The notes under the pieces were generated by a model. It was not told where the DNA came from. It saw only the letters and a program-made list of their open reading frames with translations, and did no database searches. This document shows positions 1 through 11,175 of a DNA stretch of 64,000 nucleotides, one piece after another (the stretch's first letter is position 1; each line of letters starts with the position of its first letter). The stretch comes from Prochilodus magdalenae (taxonomy: Eukaryota > Chordata > Actinopteri > Characiformes > Prochilodontidae): the NCBI GenBank assembly GCA_024036415.1, contig JAMWET010005531.1:220397-284396 (forward strand), read 5' to 3'. The position numbers and the translations under genes are program-made.

Positions 1-774
1 CAGGAAACAAAGCATACTGTATATAAAGCAAAGACTGAGCTGTCAGGCTTAAATACACAGAGCTTCATATTTAATGTGTATACAGATTTTAATGTGTTTT
101 TTCAAATCTGCTCATGAAGAATAGAAACATGCTGCCATGTCTTAGTGTGAAACAATAATGCAGTATATTTTCTTTACATGCTTCTGTAGAATCAGATATG
201 ATATTCTTTATAGGCCTACTGTGAGAAAATGTCATTCATATCATGAAACCAGGGTAATTAAATGAACTGCACTAACTTAAATTAATTCTACAGTATTTGC
301 AACTAGCTAATCTTCATCATATAGTTGAAGTTTTATCATATTTCCTTTTTGTTCATTCTTCTTTTTGCTTCACACAGTTAAGTTTTTTTCAGATATCTCT
401 TTTAGAAACTGTACTTTAACTAGCAGCCTTGTCACAGGCTTCGACAACAGTTTGCACATTTCATACAGAGCTTCATTCAACGTTTTACACATGTTGTCAC
501 TGTTGTCAATGTTATCACTATTCTACTGTGCTGCACCCTAAAATACTCCTCATCTGACAGGGCCTCAGAACCCATTTAAAATCAGTTCATGCCAGGATAT
601 TCTTCTTTTGCTCTCTCTCATGCTTTCATGCTCTATGTGTACATTCCTTTAAAGTTCCTCCTGAAGAAGAGTGAGATGTTCTTTGGCAAGAGACAAAGGA
701 GACGATAGTGAGGTGTGAGAATCCATCTCTAATTAAAGACTAACAGCAGTTGTAGAACGGCACTACTCACTTAC

Positions 775-3700
775 TTTGGTGATGATGGTGTTGATTGTGT
801 AGTAACAGTGGTAGAGTCTAAGGAGAAAGCACATATGTTAATCAGATGCATTACTGGACTTGATTCATTTAAATGTTGAACTGTATTTTCTTGAAAATGA
901 AATTTTATTTACACAGTTATTAATACATTTAATCACAATATCTTTATTTGACATTTTCTGCTGTAAAGTATTTTCCTCTGAGCTTATGCTCTATACTGAG
1001 CCCTTTGTTCCTCCCAATGCTACCCAGCAACCACAGCTAATAACAAGCCGTTGGTTACATTGCTTTTACACTAATTTATACTGTACAGTAACAGTAAATA
1101 AGAGTTAAATAACATCTGTACACTGTGACTCCAAACCTGGACCACAGGATTACTGGGATGGAGCTGCATTCAGCTGTATAATGCAAAAACAATTAATAAT
1201 GCAAAAAAAACCACAAATGTACATTCATTCAGTGGGAAAAATTATTTTACATGAAATCATCTGTGCCACAATTATTGGCAGCCCTGATGTTAATACTTTT
1301 TACAACCCCCTTTTGCCAACAAGACACTACTTAATCTTATCCTATAACATCTCACAAGATGGAAAAATACAGAGAGAGGGATCTTCAACCATCCCTTTTT
1401 GTACAATCTCTCTAATCGTCCTGGGACCTCTCCTATGCACTCTCCTCTTCAGCTCACCCCAAAAGTTTTCAATTGGGTTGAGGTCTAGGGACAGAGATGG
1501 CCATAGGAGGAGCTTGATTTTGTGTCTAGTGAACCATTTCTGTGTCAATTTGGTCACATGTTTAGAGTCATTATCTTGCTAAAAGACCCAGTGACGACCC
1601 ATCTTCAGCTTTCGGAGGTCACCAGATTGTGATTTAAAATGTCCTTGGTGTAGCTCAGTGGATAACACCCTTACCCAACGGGGAGCCACCACCAAATGTG
1701 GGAGACTGGGGTTTGAATCCTGGTCTGGGTGACTATGCTGTGCTACATCTGTAAGAGTCCTTGGTCAAGACTCCTAACACTACATTGGCTTCACTGTAAT
1801 GTGATCGACCTTGTAAGTCAGCTAAATGCTGTAAACGGTATTAAAGAGTTTATGATGCCATCCCGGAGCCTTTGGAAGAGAAACAGGTCCACAGCATCAC
1901 TGATCCTCCCTCACACTCTACAGTGGGCATGAGGTGCTTTTCCGCATACTTGTGTTTTGTGTTACGCCAGACCCAGTTAGAGTATTTGTTGCCAAAAACT
2001 TGGTCTCATCTGACCAAAGCACATGGTCCCGGTTGAAGTCCTAGTACCGCTTAGTGACCTCCAGATGTTTATGATTGTAAGTAAGTGAGTAAAGGTTTTT
2101 TTCGTGCATGCCTCCCAAGCAGCTGGTTGACATGTAAATAGCGCCTGATGGTTGTTATGGAGACTTTGTGACCCCAAGATGCTACTCTTTGAATTTTTTT
2201 TTTTTTTTTTAATTCACTTAGTTATATTTTTCTTCAATCTTCAGTGAGAAATTATGCTTCTGCAATAAAAAATTACATTTATTTCAAGGCTTTTTATTTT
2301 AACACATTTTAATGAGGGGTTAGATCTGCTGTCCTGCCCTGCTATCTAGACACTCCAGCATAAACCTATATAGTCTTCAGATAGTCCAGAGCCCAGACCC
2401 TGGTCTAGGGAGGGTTCTTACAAGAACTTTGACCATATCAGCTCAGTTTCATCAGCACTACATTAGTTGTCAGTTAAATTCCACATTGAGTAAAAAAATC
2501 TTCTACTGACATAAAAACTAAATGGCCTTGCTGCTCCTATTATGATCTCTGAATTTGAATTATCACGCCTACTTAGGTAATAAGTCGTGGGTTCACTATC
2601 AGTATCTGGAATTAGCAAATTTACATCAGGTAGTAGAGTCTTTTAATACAAAGCTCCTCAGTTTAGGAAGAACCTTTCTGTCCGTCTATAACATAGAGAG
2701 TGAAACAGAAAGTAGTCACAAAGTTTATCTGCCTACTATATGGATTTGCAGTATTACAGTTAGCATGGCTGGTTATTGGGTTTTTATTAGGTTGCTTGTT
2801 GGTCAGCCGGCTTTGGGTTTACATGAGGTAAAGAAAAGGGGTTAATCTAACATTAACTAGCTAGACAAGATAACCAGCTTAACTTCATATAACCTCCTAA
2901 AACCCCAGCGTCCTTATATGAGGACATTACATTCTGCTTCTCTGCACCATGAGACTTTTTAAAACGTTGACCTTTTGGCCTCATATGAGGACGTTGTTTT
3001 TTGCCAAAACAACTTCCTGTACAAAGACAACGTTTAGTTTTTATACTTGTTAGGTCCTACTAATCACAAATAGTCGAGAGAGCAGGCAGGTAGGCATAAA
3101 CACAGGGTGAGCAACAAGAAAGGCGCACAAAAAAGAAGGGGAATCCGGAAGAGAGAGTCAAATAAACAAAGGGAGGTCGAGAACAATAGAAGCAGAGTTA
3201 AAAAGAATAGCTCGAGATTCAAAGTGAGTTTGGCAATCCTTCACAAGGTGCATGTGGGTGAGAGAAGTATATATAGCGGCTGAGAAAACTTTTTCACACA
3301 GGGCCATGTAGGTTTGGATTTTTTTCTCCCTTAATAATAAAAACATTTATGTAAAAACTGCATTTTATGTTTACCTGTGTTGTCTTTGGCTAATATTTAA
3401 ATTTGTTTGATGATCTGAAACATTTAAGAGTGACAAACATGCAAAAAAAATTATGAAGGGATAAACACTGTTTCACACCACTGTACACAGCTGAGGTAAT
3501 GATACAGGGTGGGGCTACAGACTAGACATAGCTGAGGTGTATAACAAAAAGGTGGAACCAGGAATTCCCACATTAAGCCCGACCATGAAGTGAAACACTC
3601 ACATACACACGCTTGTGAACATACACTAGGGGGCAGTAAGCACATTTGCCTGAAGCAGGGAGCTGTGCTTGAGGTTAGATGCCTTGCTCAAGGGCACTTC

Positions 3701-5029
3701 AGTCATTACTGAAAGTTCAGGGAATCATTGACAAACAGTAAACTGGAAAACATATTTTCATACTTGTAACGAGTTTAGCCCATATGGTTCATGTATTTGT
3801 ATCTTCCTCCAATTGATACACTATTGATACATCTGAAACAAATCAGCTCTGTATTTAGAGTCACTATTTGAGTGTTTGTTTGGAAACACCAGTTAGCAGT
3901 CTAAATACCCCATTTACCTTTTAACCTTTATATCTTCAAAAATTGCTCACAGTTTGGACATTTTGGACGCAGACCTGTTTTGTAACTAACAAACACTTTA
4001 TTTGTTTTAAATATTAAATTTTACACAATAACTATTAATTCTGACTGTTCATGATGTCAGATGTTTGTGAGCGTACCTGCTGAAGCATCACTGACATTGA
4101 GGTGAACAGGAATCTGTAGATCTCCAGCTTTACACCAGTACCAACCAGCATCACTCCTTTGCAGTCCACTCATCTCCACACTGAAGGATCTTCCCCCATC
4201 ATCACTGATCTGCACTGCTGAATTCTGGGATGTGCTAGTCCTCCCCACTGTGTAGCAGCTCCAGTCTTTAGATCTGCACCACTGCTTCTGTTTATTCTTA
4301 TATCCAGCACTGTAGAGACACCGGACACTGACACTGCCCTCTTCCTGACCACTCACACTGCTCTCCACCACAGACAGATCAGGATCTGAACAGAAAGACC
4401 AACAATTGTGGAATCCAAAGATGTGAAAATAGTTAATTAAACAAAACAAAAATTCAGGGATAGACCAGTTTAATACCTGATTTCACTGTGATCTCCATCT
4501 GTTCTTTAACATCTGGCTCCATTAGTCCTCCGATCTCCACAACGCAGTAGTACATTCCAGTGTCTCCACTCCGCAGGTCTCTCATAGTCACAGTAAAGAG
4601 ACTCTGGGCTGGGTAATCAGTCACTGTTACTCTATCATCTGTATTATTTCCATATGCCTGAATCGTACAGTAATTGAATGCACCTTTAGCATCAAAGCAC
4701 CAGTATTTCTTATGATGTATATATTTCATATCATAATGACACGGGATGGTGACCGTTCCTCCAGTTTGGAGAGATAACTGCCCCCATGATGAGCTCCAGC
4801 TCTCAATACCTGCAGAGACATCAGACCCAGTGTCACTTTCTGCAAACACCATTTTCTTCTTTTCACTAGTTACATTAAACTTTACTGATGGTCAGAACAC
4901 ACCTTAAAGACTTTCCTCTCTGTTAGTTAATGTATAAATCATTTACTCTGATCATGAATGTAGAAGGTAAGATATGTGGAAGGTCTACTTACTGAGCATA
5001 AGGAGGATGAACATCAAATGGTAGTCCAT
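775..5029 (-). CDS. pIgR-like / CMRF35 (CD300)-like Ig receptor, gene A (3' end missing)
   Basis: Coding exons on the minus strand: 4993-5029 (signal peptide starting MDYHLMFILLML), 4477-4809 (V domain 1), 4077-4385 (V domain 2) and 775-817 (Ser/Thr-rich stalk). All have GT-AG borders and junction phases 1, 1, 1, 2. Each V domain shows the first Cys (CHY; RCLYS), the family's KYWC or QWCR motif with an extra Cys pair, and the D-x-G-x-Y-x-C motif before the last strand. This pattern is typical of polymeric Ig receptor and CD300/CMRF35 receptors, which are myeloid or epithelial surface proteins binding Ig or lipids. Transmembrane and cytoplasmic exons were not found and probably lie left of position 1, so whether it is activating or inhibitory cannot be said. 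The 3.3-kb intron before the stalk exon contains a Tc1 element carrying a SINE. The stalk exon is the least certain; it rests on its match in phase and composition to gene B. Confidence 0.82.
1225..2290 (-). mobile_element. degenerate Tc1-like DNA transposon
   Basis: Read on the minus strand, 2177-1977 gives the central transposase region, with the sequence around the second catalytic Asp (GQMRPSF corresponds to the usual W-SDETKF). Positions 1557-1342 give the C-terminal catalytic part with LNPIENFWGELKRRV, the conserved DD34E glutamate region of Tc1 transposases. Frameshifts and stops make it inactive. The reading is interrupted by a SINE at about 1644-1841. Outer boundaries are approximate because I could not match both terminal repeats. 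It lies in the large intron of receptor gene A. Confidence 0.8.
1644..1841 (+). mobile_element. tRNA-derived SINE inserted in the Tc1 element
   Basis: An RNA polymerase III A box (TAGCTCAGTGG, 1651-1661) and B box (GGTTTGAATCC, 1710-1720) have tRNA-like spacing. They are followed by a tail containing AGCTAAATGCTGTAAACG, resembling the 3' tail shared by many fish SINEs and their partner LINEs. The flanking Tc1 transposase sequence resumes directly after it, so it is an insertion. It is on the strand opposite the Tc1 transposase. The target duplication is short or decayed (possibly GGT). Confidence 0.75.
2895..3000. repeat. ATATGAGGAC-type dispersed repeat
   Basis: Two near-identical palindromic cores (CCTTATATGAGGAC near 2911 and CCTCATATGAGGAC near 2979) lie about 70 bp apart after AAACCCCAGCGTCC. 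This string is familiar from fish repetitive DNA. No coding content. Confidence 0.4.
3090..3300 (-). repeat. LTR-like repeat fragment, copy 1
   Basis: A purine-rich stretch ending in sequence similar to 13860-13935: both have a TTTGGCAA core, then CTTCRCAA, then a GTG-rich segment, then GAGAG and TATA-like bases. On the minus strand this reads like the promoter part of an LTR. Assignment is by resemblance to the second copy only. Confidence 0.35.
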
Positions 5030-5091
5030 GTTAGATCTATTCTAATGGTGACTAAGATGTAGCTTTTCTTGCTTCCTCTGTCTCTGTGGTG

Positions 5092-5139
5092 GGAACTGGT
5101 CAGAGCCACCTCTGTGACTATAGCAGCCTGACCAGTTCC
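5092..5139 (-). promoter_or_regulatory. inverted 12-bp motif pair upstream of receptor gene A
   Basis: GGAACTGGTCAG occurs at 5128-5139 (reading toward the gene) and again in inverse orientation at 5092-5103, separated by 24 bp. The outer copy ends 98 bp before the ATG at 5029. The same 12-mer sits 97 bp before the ATG of paralog gene B. A GGAAGC (ETS-like) string lies between the motif and the ATG. That this is a shared promoter element is inference from sequence and spacing. Confidence 0.5.
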
Positions 5140-5239
5140 TGTTAGCTAAGTATATCATCATATTGAGAGTCAGCATGAAAGATGAACTGGTAAGAAACAA
5201 CCCAAAGCACAACCTCACAGATGAGGCAAAGAGCATTAC

Positions 5240-6720
5240 TTATTTTACACTAATTGTGCCTGTCAAGGCCTGGGATAACACGCTGATAACACGCTGTCTG
5301 CTAAATAATAATAAAATAAATAAATAATAGAAATAACATATGCTCTAGATGTATTTACATTTTTGCGCTCTTCATTAAGACTTTATTAGGAATACAATGA
5401 GTTAGCTCTGCTGAGGCTGTAACAGCATCGCTGGAACCAGTGCTCTAGGATGTCTCTAGTGTTTGAGGTTTGATTCTAGAGGAACTTATGTCAATGGTCA
5501 GCAATTCACCCCAGCCTCAAAGATTGAAGATTGAGACAGGAGGTTACTAGGCTGTTAAGGAATTGATTGTGGAATCGGGGAGTCTACAGGTATGTGTAGT
5601 TAATGTTTTTACTGACATATTTTGCAATCACTGTGAATGAGCATTATACACTAAAGTGTAAGGCATTGGGATTTGTTTTGCAGACGATCATGGTCAGCAA
5701 AAGGCCACTGTGTGTAACAGAGGTGCAAATAAAAAGGTCAGTTTCACATACAATCATTTTTTTATTTGTTGTGTTATTTTGGTAAATATTCTTTATTATT
5801 TTAATGTGTTTTTGTTGCTTCTCATGTATATGTTATGTTAAGGGCGATGTTATCGGTGCCCAGCAGAAACACTGACAATAGGCAGGCAGTTTTGGTGCTC
5901 TTGTTAAGAAAGTTGTTTAAAAGTTGTTCTGAGCACTTTTCTCTACATTTAATTGGTTGATCGTGATGTATAAAGCTGCTGGAAGTAAGATATTTTTAGT
6001 TTTGTACATGTATTGAGTATATTGGTGTATATTGGTATATTTAATCGTGTGCAGCAGTGTTTTTATTTCTGTGTGAGTTGCCGCCAGGCTGAGATGAGAG
6101 AAAGAGACCATGAATTCATTCTGTGCTGTACATTTGCCACTCTCATTTGTAGACAGGTACAGTAACTCCAGCCATATTATATTATTTTATATACATATAT
6201 TTTGTTGTTTTTTGTAGTTTAATGTTTATAGAGGAAAGTTTAATTTTATGTGAATTGTACTACAAGTGGTGAAATATTTTATTTTCTAGATATAAATGTG
6301 CAGTTTAAAATTATATGAAATATTATTTGTGTAAAATGTGTAATATTTCATGTTTTCAATGCTGGGTTCATGGCAGAAACACTGAGGACAGTTTTCTGTA
6401 TATGAGAGGGGGGAGATCAAGAATTCATTATTGCTGTACATTGCTGTACATTTGCTACTCTCATTTTGTACACAGAGAGAGAGAATGAGCAGAAGAGACA
6501 ATCAATGTCCAGTCATATGGCAAAGCGTCCTTCAGTCCTCCTGCTTTCTCTGGTAACACGACGCGAGTGTACATGGGTCCAGCTTAATAGCACACATGCA
6601 AATGCTGGCTATAATGGTGCCATGACCCGGATCCTGTTGCCACAGGTCAGTCTACAGGGGACCTCTGTACAGCAGATCAATGTCAGCATGGTCACCATCT
6701 CTTTTGGACTATGACAGCTA
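5240..6720. other. intergenic AT-rich DNA with a diverged local duplication
   Basis: No gene recognised. Two segments are similar: about 5860-6175 and 6365-6475 share GCAGAAACACTGA, then GAATTCATT, then GCTGTACATTTGC and CTACTCTCAT-like bases in the same order. The shared order points to an old tandem duplication or two copies of one repeat. Short runs of AATA occur near 5305-5330. Confidence 0.4.
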
Positions 6721-7758
6721 CAGTGAGGCCAAACAGTATTTAGTCAACCACTGATTGTGCAAGTTCTCCTATTTAGAAAGATGAGAGAGGTCTGTAATTT
6801 ATCATAGGTACACTTCAACTATGAAAGACAAAATCAGAAAACAAAATCCAGGAAATCACATTGTAGGATTTTTAAAGAATTTATTTGTAAATAAAGGCGG
6901 AAAATAAGTGTTTGGTCAAAAACAAACAAGCAGGATTTCTGGCTCTCACAGGCCTGTCGAAAGACACCTGGAGGAAAACTGTAGACCTGCACCAGGCTGG
7001 GAAGAGTGAATCTACAATAGGTAAGCAGGTTGGTGTGAATAAATCAACTGTGGGAGCAATTGTAAGAAAATGGAAGACATACAGGACATACATTGATAAT
7101 CTCCCTCGATTTGGGGCGCCATGCAGGATCTCATCCTGTGGGGTCAAAATGATCATGAGAATGGTGAGCAAAAATCCCAGAACTACACGGAGGAACCTGA
7201 TGGATGACCTGCAGAGAGCTGGGACCAAAGTAACAAAGGCTACCATCAGTAACACACTACACAGAGATTGACTCAAATCCTGCAGTGACAGGCGTGTACC
7301 CCTGCTTAAGCCAGTACATGTCCAGACATATCTGAAACTTGCCAGAGAGCATATGGATGATCCAGAAGAGGATCGGGAGAATATCATGTAGTCAGATGAA
7401 ACCAAAATAGAACTTTTGGTAAAAACTCAACTCGTCATGTTTGGAGGAAGAAGAATGCTGAGTTGCATCCCAAGAACACCATACCTACTGTAAAGCATGG
7501 GGGTGGAAACATCATGCTTTTGGGCTGTTTTTCTGCAAAGGGGACTGGTGACTGATCCGTGTTAAGAGAAGAATGAATGGGGCCATGTACCATAAGATTT
7601 TAAGCCAAAACCTGCTTCCATCAGAGCATTGAAGAGAGAGCATTGAAGATGGAACGTGGCTGGGCCTTCCAGCATGACAATGATCTCAAACACACCGCTA
7701 AGGCAACAAAGGAGTGGCTCCGTAAAAAGCATTTCAAGGTCCTGGAGTGGCCCCATAG
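6721..7758 (+). mobile_element. Tc1-like transposon with broken transposase, 3' truncated
   Basis: Starts at CAGTGAGGCCAAACAG, a terminal sequence typical of one Tc1 family in fish. The long open frame 6912-7271 covers the helix-turn-helix DNA-binding half (KSESTIGKQVGVNKSTVGAIVRKW is the paired-like HTH). It then continues, with stops and frameshifts, through the catalytic core (SDETK near 7393, KHGGG near 7495). Homology stops at about 7758 in the middle of the FKVLEW-P segment, so the C-terminal glutamate region and the right terminus are missing. It cannot encode an active enzyme. It lies between the two receptor genes. Confidence 0.85.
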
Positions 7759-8514
7759 TTGCCTACTTACACAGCACCGAGAAAAGACATTTAGGCAATT
7801 CTAATTACTGTGTTTTACTGTTTTGGTTTACTCCAAAATTACAAAACATCTGGATGTGGGTCAGGTAGGAGCACCGTCTAAGCCAGTTGTGCAGGGGAAC
7901 AAAGTAAATGTAGCCTCACCTGCATTTTGCTCTACTCAAATACTCTGCTGCTGATGCTTCTGATAGAGCTCCCAGGACTTCACTCTCAACTTTTACGGGC
8001 CTAAATGACCCAGCTTTGCACAACCTCATAACACACATTGCCCATCAGGTATGGCACACATTAATGTCAGCTCAGCAAAAAGAGGGTTGTAATAAGCAAA
8101 TGGATAATGCCACACATTTTGTATATTTGCTCAATCTGCATATACAAGTCAGCCACCCACAAAGATGCACTCTCCAGTGTAATGAGAGCCTCCTATTTTC
8201 ATGGGGATGAGTCTGATGAGCTTACTTTCTGCTGCTTTCAAGTTTAAGGCACCAAAAATAAATGGAAAGCAAGCAAGATACAAGAACATCTGGACCATTA
8301 CCAGTCTGAATTGAGAGAACAGACACTGGCCAATCACAAACAACCCAGTCATGCCAAACATGCAACCGTTTAAGTACAGACACCAGGCCCAACTGCAGCT
8401 ATGCTTAGCAACTGCCCAATGCAATCTTGCATGGGCTGTATTTGTCGCCACATCTACCCCATTAGTTGGAGACAACTGCATGAGAGCATTTCTTGCCTTC
8501 TTGATCATGTACAT
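7759..8514. other. unassigned sequence between Tc1 and LINE
   Basis: No domain, exon or repeat family recognised on either strand. Open frames at 8016-8210 and 8149-8514 have no recognisable motif. The segment may be an unrecognised part of the gypsy element that resumes after the LINE, but nothing in it proves this. Confidence 0.3.
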
Positions 8515-9920
8515 ACATGATCATCCCAGTCCCCAAGAGCTCCACAGTGACAGGTCTGAATGATTACCGGCTGATAGCTCTCATGCCGATAGTCACTAAA
8601 TGCTTTGAAAGACTGGTTATGACCCACATCAAAGCCACCATCGACGTGACTGTGGATCCACACCAGTATGCCTACAGGAAGAACCGATCCACAGATGATG
8701 CCATTTCCTCTGTGGTCCACACTGCCCTCACCTACCTGGAGCAGAAGGACTCTTATGTCCGTATGCTCTTTGTGGACTTCACATCCGCTCTCAACACTCC
8801 TCACTTGGTCTGCAATCTCTCTGCAACTGGGTCCTGAACTTCCTGACCAACAGGCCGCAGTCTGTGAGGATGCACAACCTCACCTCCTTCACCACAATCC
8901 TCAGCACTGGCTCCCCTCAGGGCTGTGTGTTGTGCCCCCTCTTGTTCACGCTGCTCACATATGACTGCTCACCCATCCACCCAGGCTGTCATATTGTGAA
9001 GTTTGCGGATGACATGGTGGTCGGATGCATCACAAACAGTGACGAGTCCGGCTACAGGCAGGAGGTAGAACACCTGGAGGGTTGGTGCAGAAAGAACAAC
9101 CTCTGTATCAACGTAAAGAAGACGAAGGAGATGATTGTGGACTTCAGAAGGGGCAGACATGCCCACCTCCCCCTGCATGTTGGAGGGTCTGCAGTGGAAG
9201 TGGTCTCTAACTACAGGTATTTGGGTGTTCACCTGAGCAACAACCTCACCTGGAGCAACAACACTTCCAGCCTGGTCAGGAAGGCACATCAAAGGCTCTA
9301 CTTCCTCAGGCGGTTGAGGCGAGCTGGGAGCTCGGTCCTCACCTCCTTCTACAGATGTGTGGTGGAGAGTGTCCTATGCTCCAGCATCAACGTGTGGCAT
9401 GGAAGCTGCTCTGCTGCAGACAGGAAAGCTCTGCAGAGGGTGGTGAAGGCTGCACAGAGGTCTGTTGGAGTCAGCCTCCCCACCACCACAGACATCTACA
9501 CCTCCAGATGCAGGATGAGGGCCACCTGCATCATGAAGGACCCCACTCATCCAGCACACTCACTTTTTGTCCTGCTCCCCTCAGGCAGGAGGCTGCGGAG
9601 CATTAAGTGTAAAACGAACAGACTGAGACACAGCTTTATTCCAGAAGTTGTGAGACTTCTAAACGCCACTTAGTCATAACCACTGCACCGACACTTTGAG
9701 GACACTAGTCACTTTAAAAACACTCTGCTGCTACCTTTTCAATTTCCTGCTGCTCCCTCGATATATATTTATTTTAAATATTTTTATATTTTTATGTATA
9801 TTCTATGTATTTAAGTACTGCTGTCTGGGTATAACTGGGTCCTTGAGTACTACAATTTCATTCCACCCCATGCACCACATGTGATGCGAATGACAATAAA
9901 GTCTCCTTGAATTCTTCCTA
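8515..9920 (+). mobile_element. 5'-truncated L2/Rex1-type non-LTR retrotransposon (LINE)
   Basis: Reverse-transcriptase homology starts near 8517 (IIPVPKSSTVTGLNDYR, the first fingers motif). It continues through TGSPQGCVL and the catalytic FADD box near 9003, and on to the characteristic C-terminal region [19 protein letters not shown], ending at a stop near 9673. The first part is in frame 3 and the rest in frame 2. Between them (around 8805-8840) about 20 residues of the palm are deleted with a frame change, so it is dead. A 3' UTR of about 240 bp ends at GACAATAAAGTCTCC, as in L2-like LINEs. The endonuclease domain is absent because of 5' truncation. The clade (L2 versus Rex1) is not certain. 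Confidence 0.85.
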
Positions 9921-9924
9921 CTTC

Positions 9925-11175
9925 AGCAAGCACTTACTCCGTTGGGAAAACAAGAACATAAAGGGAGCACATCTTCCCAAACCGTCCTATGCCATATTAT
10001 GGTGGGGCGCATTGTTATGCCATTATGGGGTGATGGGTGGATCCCCATGAAGGTTACCAGTTTTTCTGATCAGCCTGTTACTCTGAGAGAAAAGAAATTA
10101 AACTAGCTGATGTGTGGCCTTGTTTAGCTGTGGAAGATTTTGAACTTTTCCAAGAAGTTAGCCAAGCCATAGTGTATACACTATGCCAGCAGAGCTTGAC
10201 AACTTGTCTTTCAGATCTCAAACAAAGATTGCAAAATGTTGGCCTTGATGGCCTTGACTTCACTGGCAAGGAAGAAGTAGTCCAAATGCTTAAGCAATAC
10301 CATGACATTTCCTCCAAACACCCCTTAGACTGTGCTGATGCCAGGAGAATTGCTTACCGCAACACAGATAAGCAGCCGTCCCGACTCCCTTATCGCCGCA
10401 TGCCTCCTGCTCTTTATGAGAAACTACAGCTAAGTAATATTAGAAATGGAGAAACAGGGTATTATTGGGAAGTCTGTGAGTGAGTAAGCTTCTCTTCTCG
10501 TTTTGGTGTGGAAGAAAGATAGCAGTCTACGAACCGGCCCGGATTTTAGGTGGTTAAATGGTGGAACCATCAAAGATGCACACCCCCTCCCACACCAGGA
10601 AGACTGTTTGGCAGGGTTTGGTAGAAACTCCTTTTTCAGTACCGGGGATCTGATATCAGGTTTCTACAACATCCCCAAGGCTGATATGCTTACAGTGTGT
10701 TTACAACTTCCCTAGGGCTACAGGAATACCATAGTATGCCACAAGGTTTGTCAAACAATCCAGCCTCAATTATGTGCATGATGCTAAGTATCTTTGGTAA
10801 TCTTAATTTCAGTAGCTTGTTATGATATCTTCCTTTATAGTGCGGACTAATAACAATCCAGAGACATATATAATGACCAAATCCAAGCTAGACGCTTGTG
10901 AAGGTCAAGAACAGTGGGTATCTAAACTTGCACCATATGCATTTGATCTAAAACACATACCTTATAGCAAGGACATAGCGGCTGACTCTTTGAGCAGAGG
11001 TCTATTTACAGTTGGTTGTAGACCTATTAATGAGTCTTACTTTTGCTTGCTCACAGAAGCTAAAGGGATAAGTGAAGATGGGATTCAGCTTTCTGCTTTC
11101 TTGCCTAGGCTTTTAAATTCTCCTTGTAACAGCTTGACCATCCAAGCTTGCTTGAACATGCATGAACAGTAAGAT
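9925..11175 (+). mobile_element. Ty3/gypsy pol remnant (RT to RNase H)
   Basis: 10052-10483 encodes a degraded segment before and into the reverse transcriptase (TNFSDQPVTLREK-like region, later PSRLPYRRMPPALYEKL). 10503-10715 encodes GPDFRWLNGGTIKDAHPLP and STGDLISGFYNI, the fingers and first-aspartate region of gypsy RT. 10850-11000 encodes NNPETYIMTKSKLDA and HIPYSKDIAADSLSR, the RNase H end of gypsy pol. The YxDD-containing segment and most of RNase H between 10720 and 10840 are deleted, and stops and frameshifts occur. It begins immediately after the LINE's 3' end. Confidence 0.8.

Noticed and set aside
601..720. transmembrane exon of receptor gene A
   Set aside because: The reverse complement gives no hydrophobic run in a usable phase between splice sites.
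1651..1720. tRNA gene
   Set aside because: A and B boxes are present, but the rest does not form a tRNA cloverleaf and the 3' part is a SINE tail.
8149..8514. 121-codon minus-strand open frame as a gene
   Set aside because: Lies among transposon debris, no recognisable motif, and overlaps plus-strand open frames of similar quality.
9355..9606. alternative frames over the LINE (83 and 107 codons)
   Set aside because: Shadows of the reverse-transcriptase frame in GC-richer LINE sequence.
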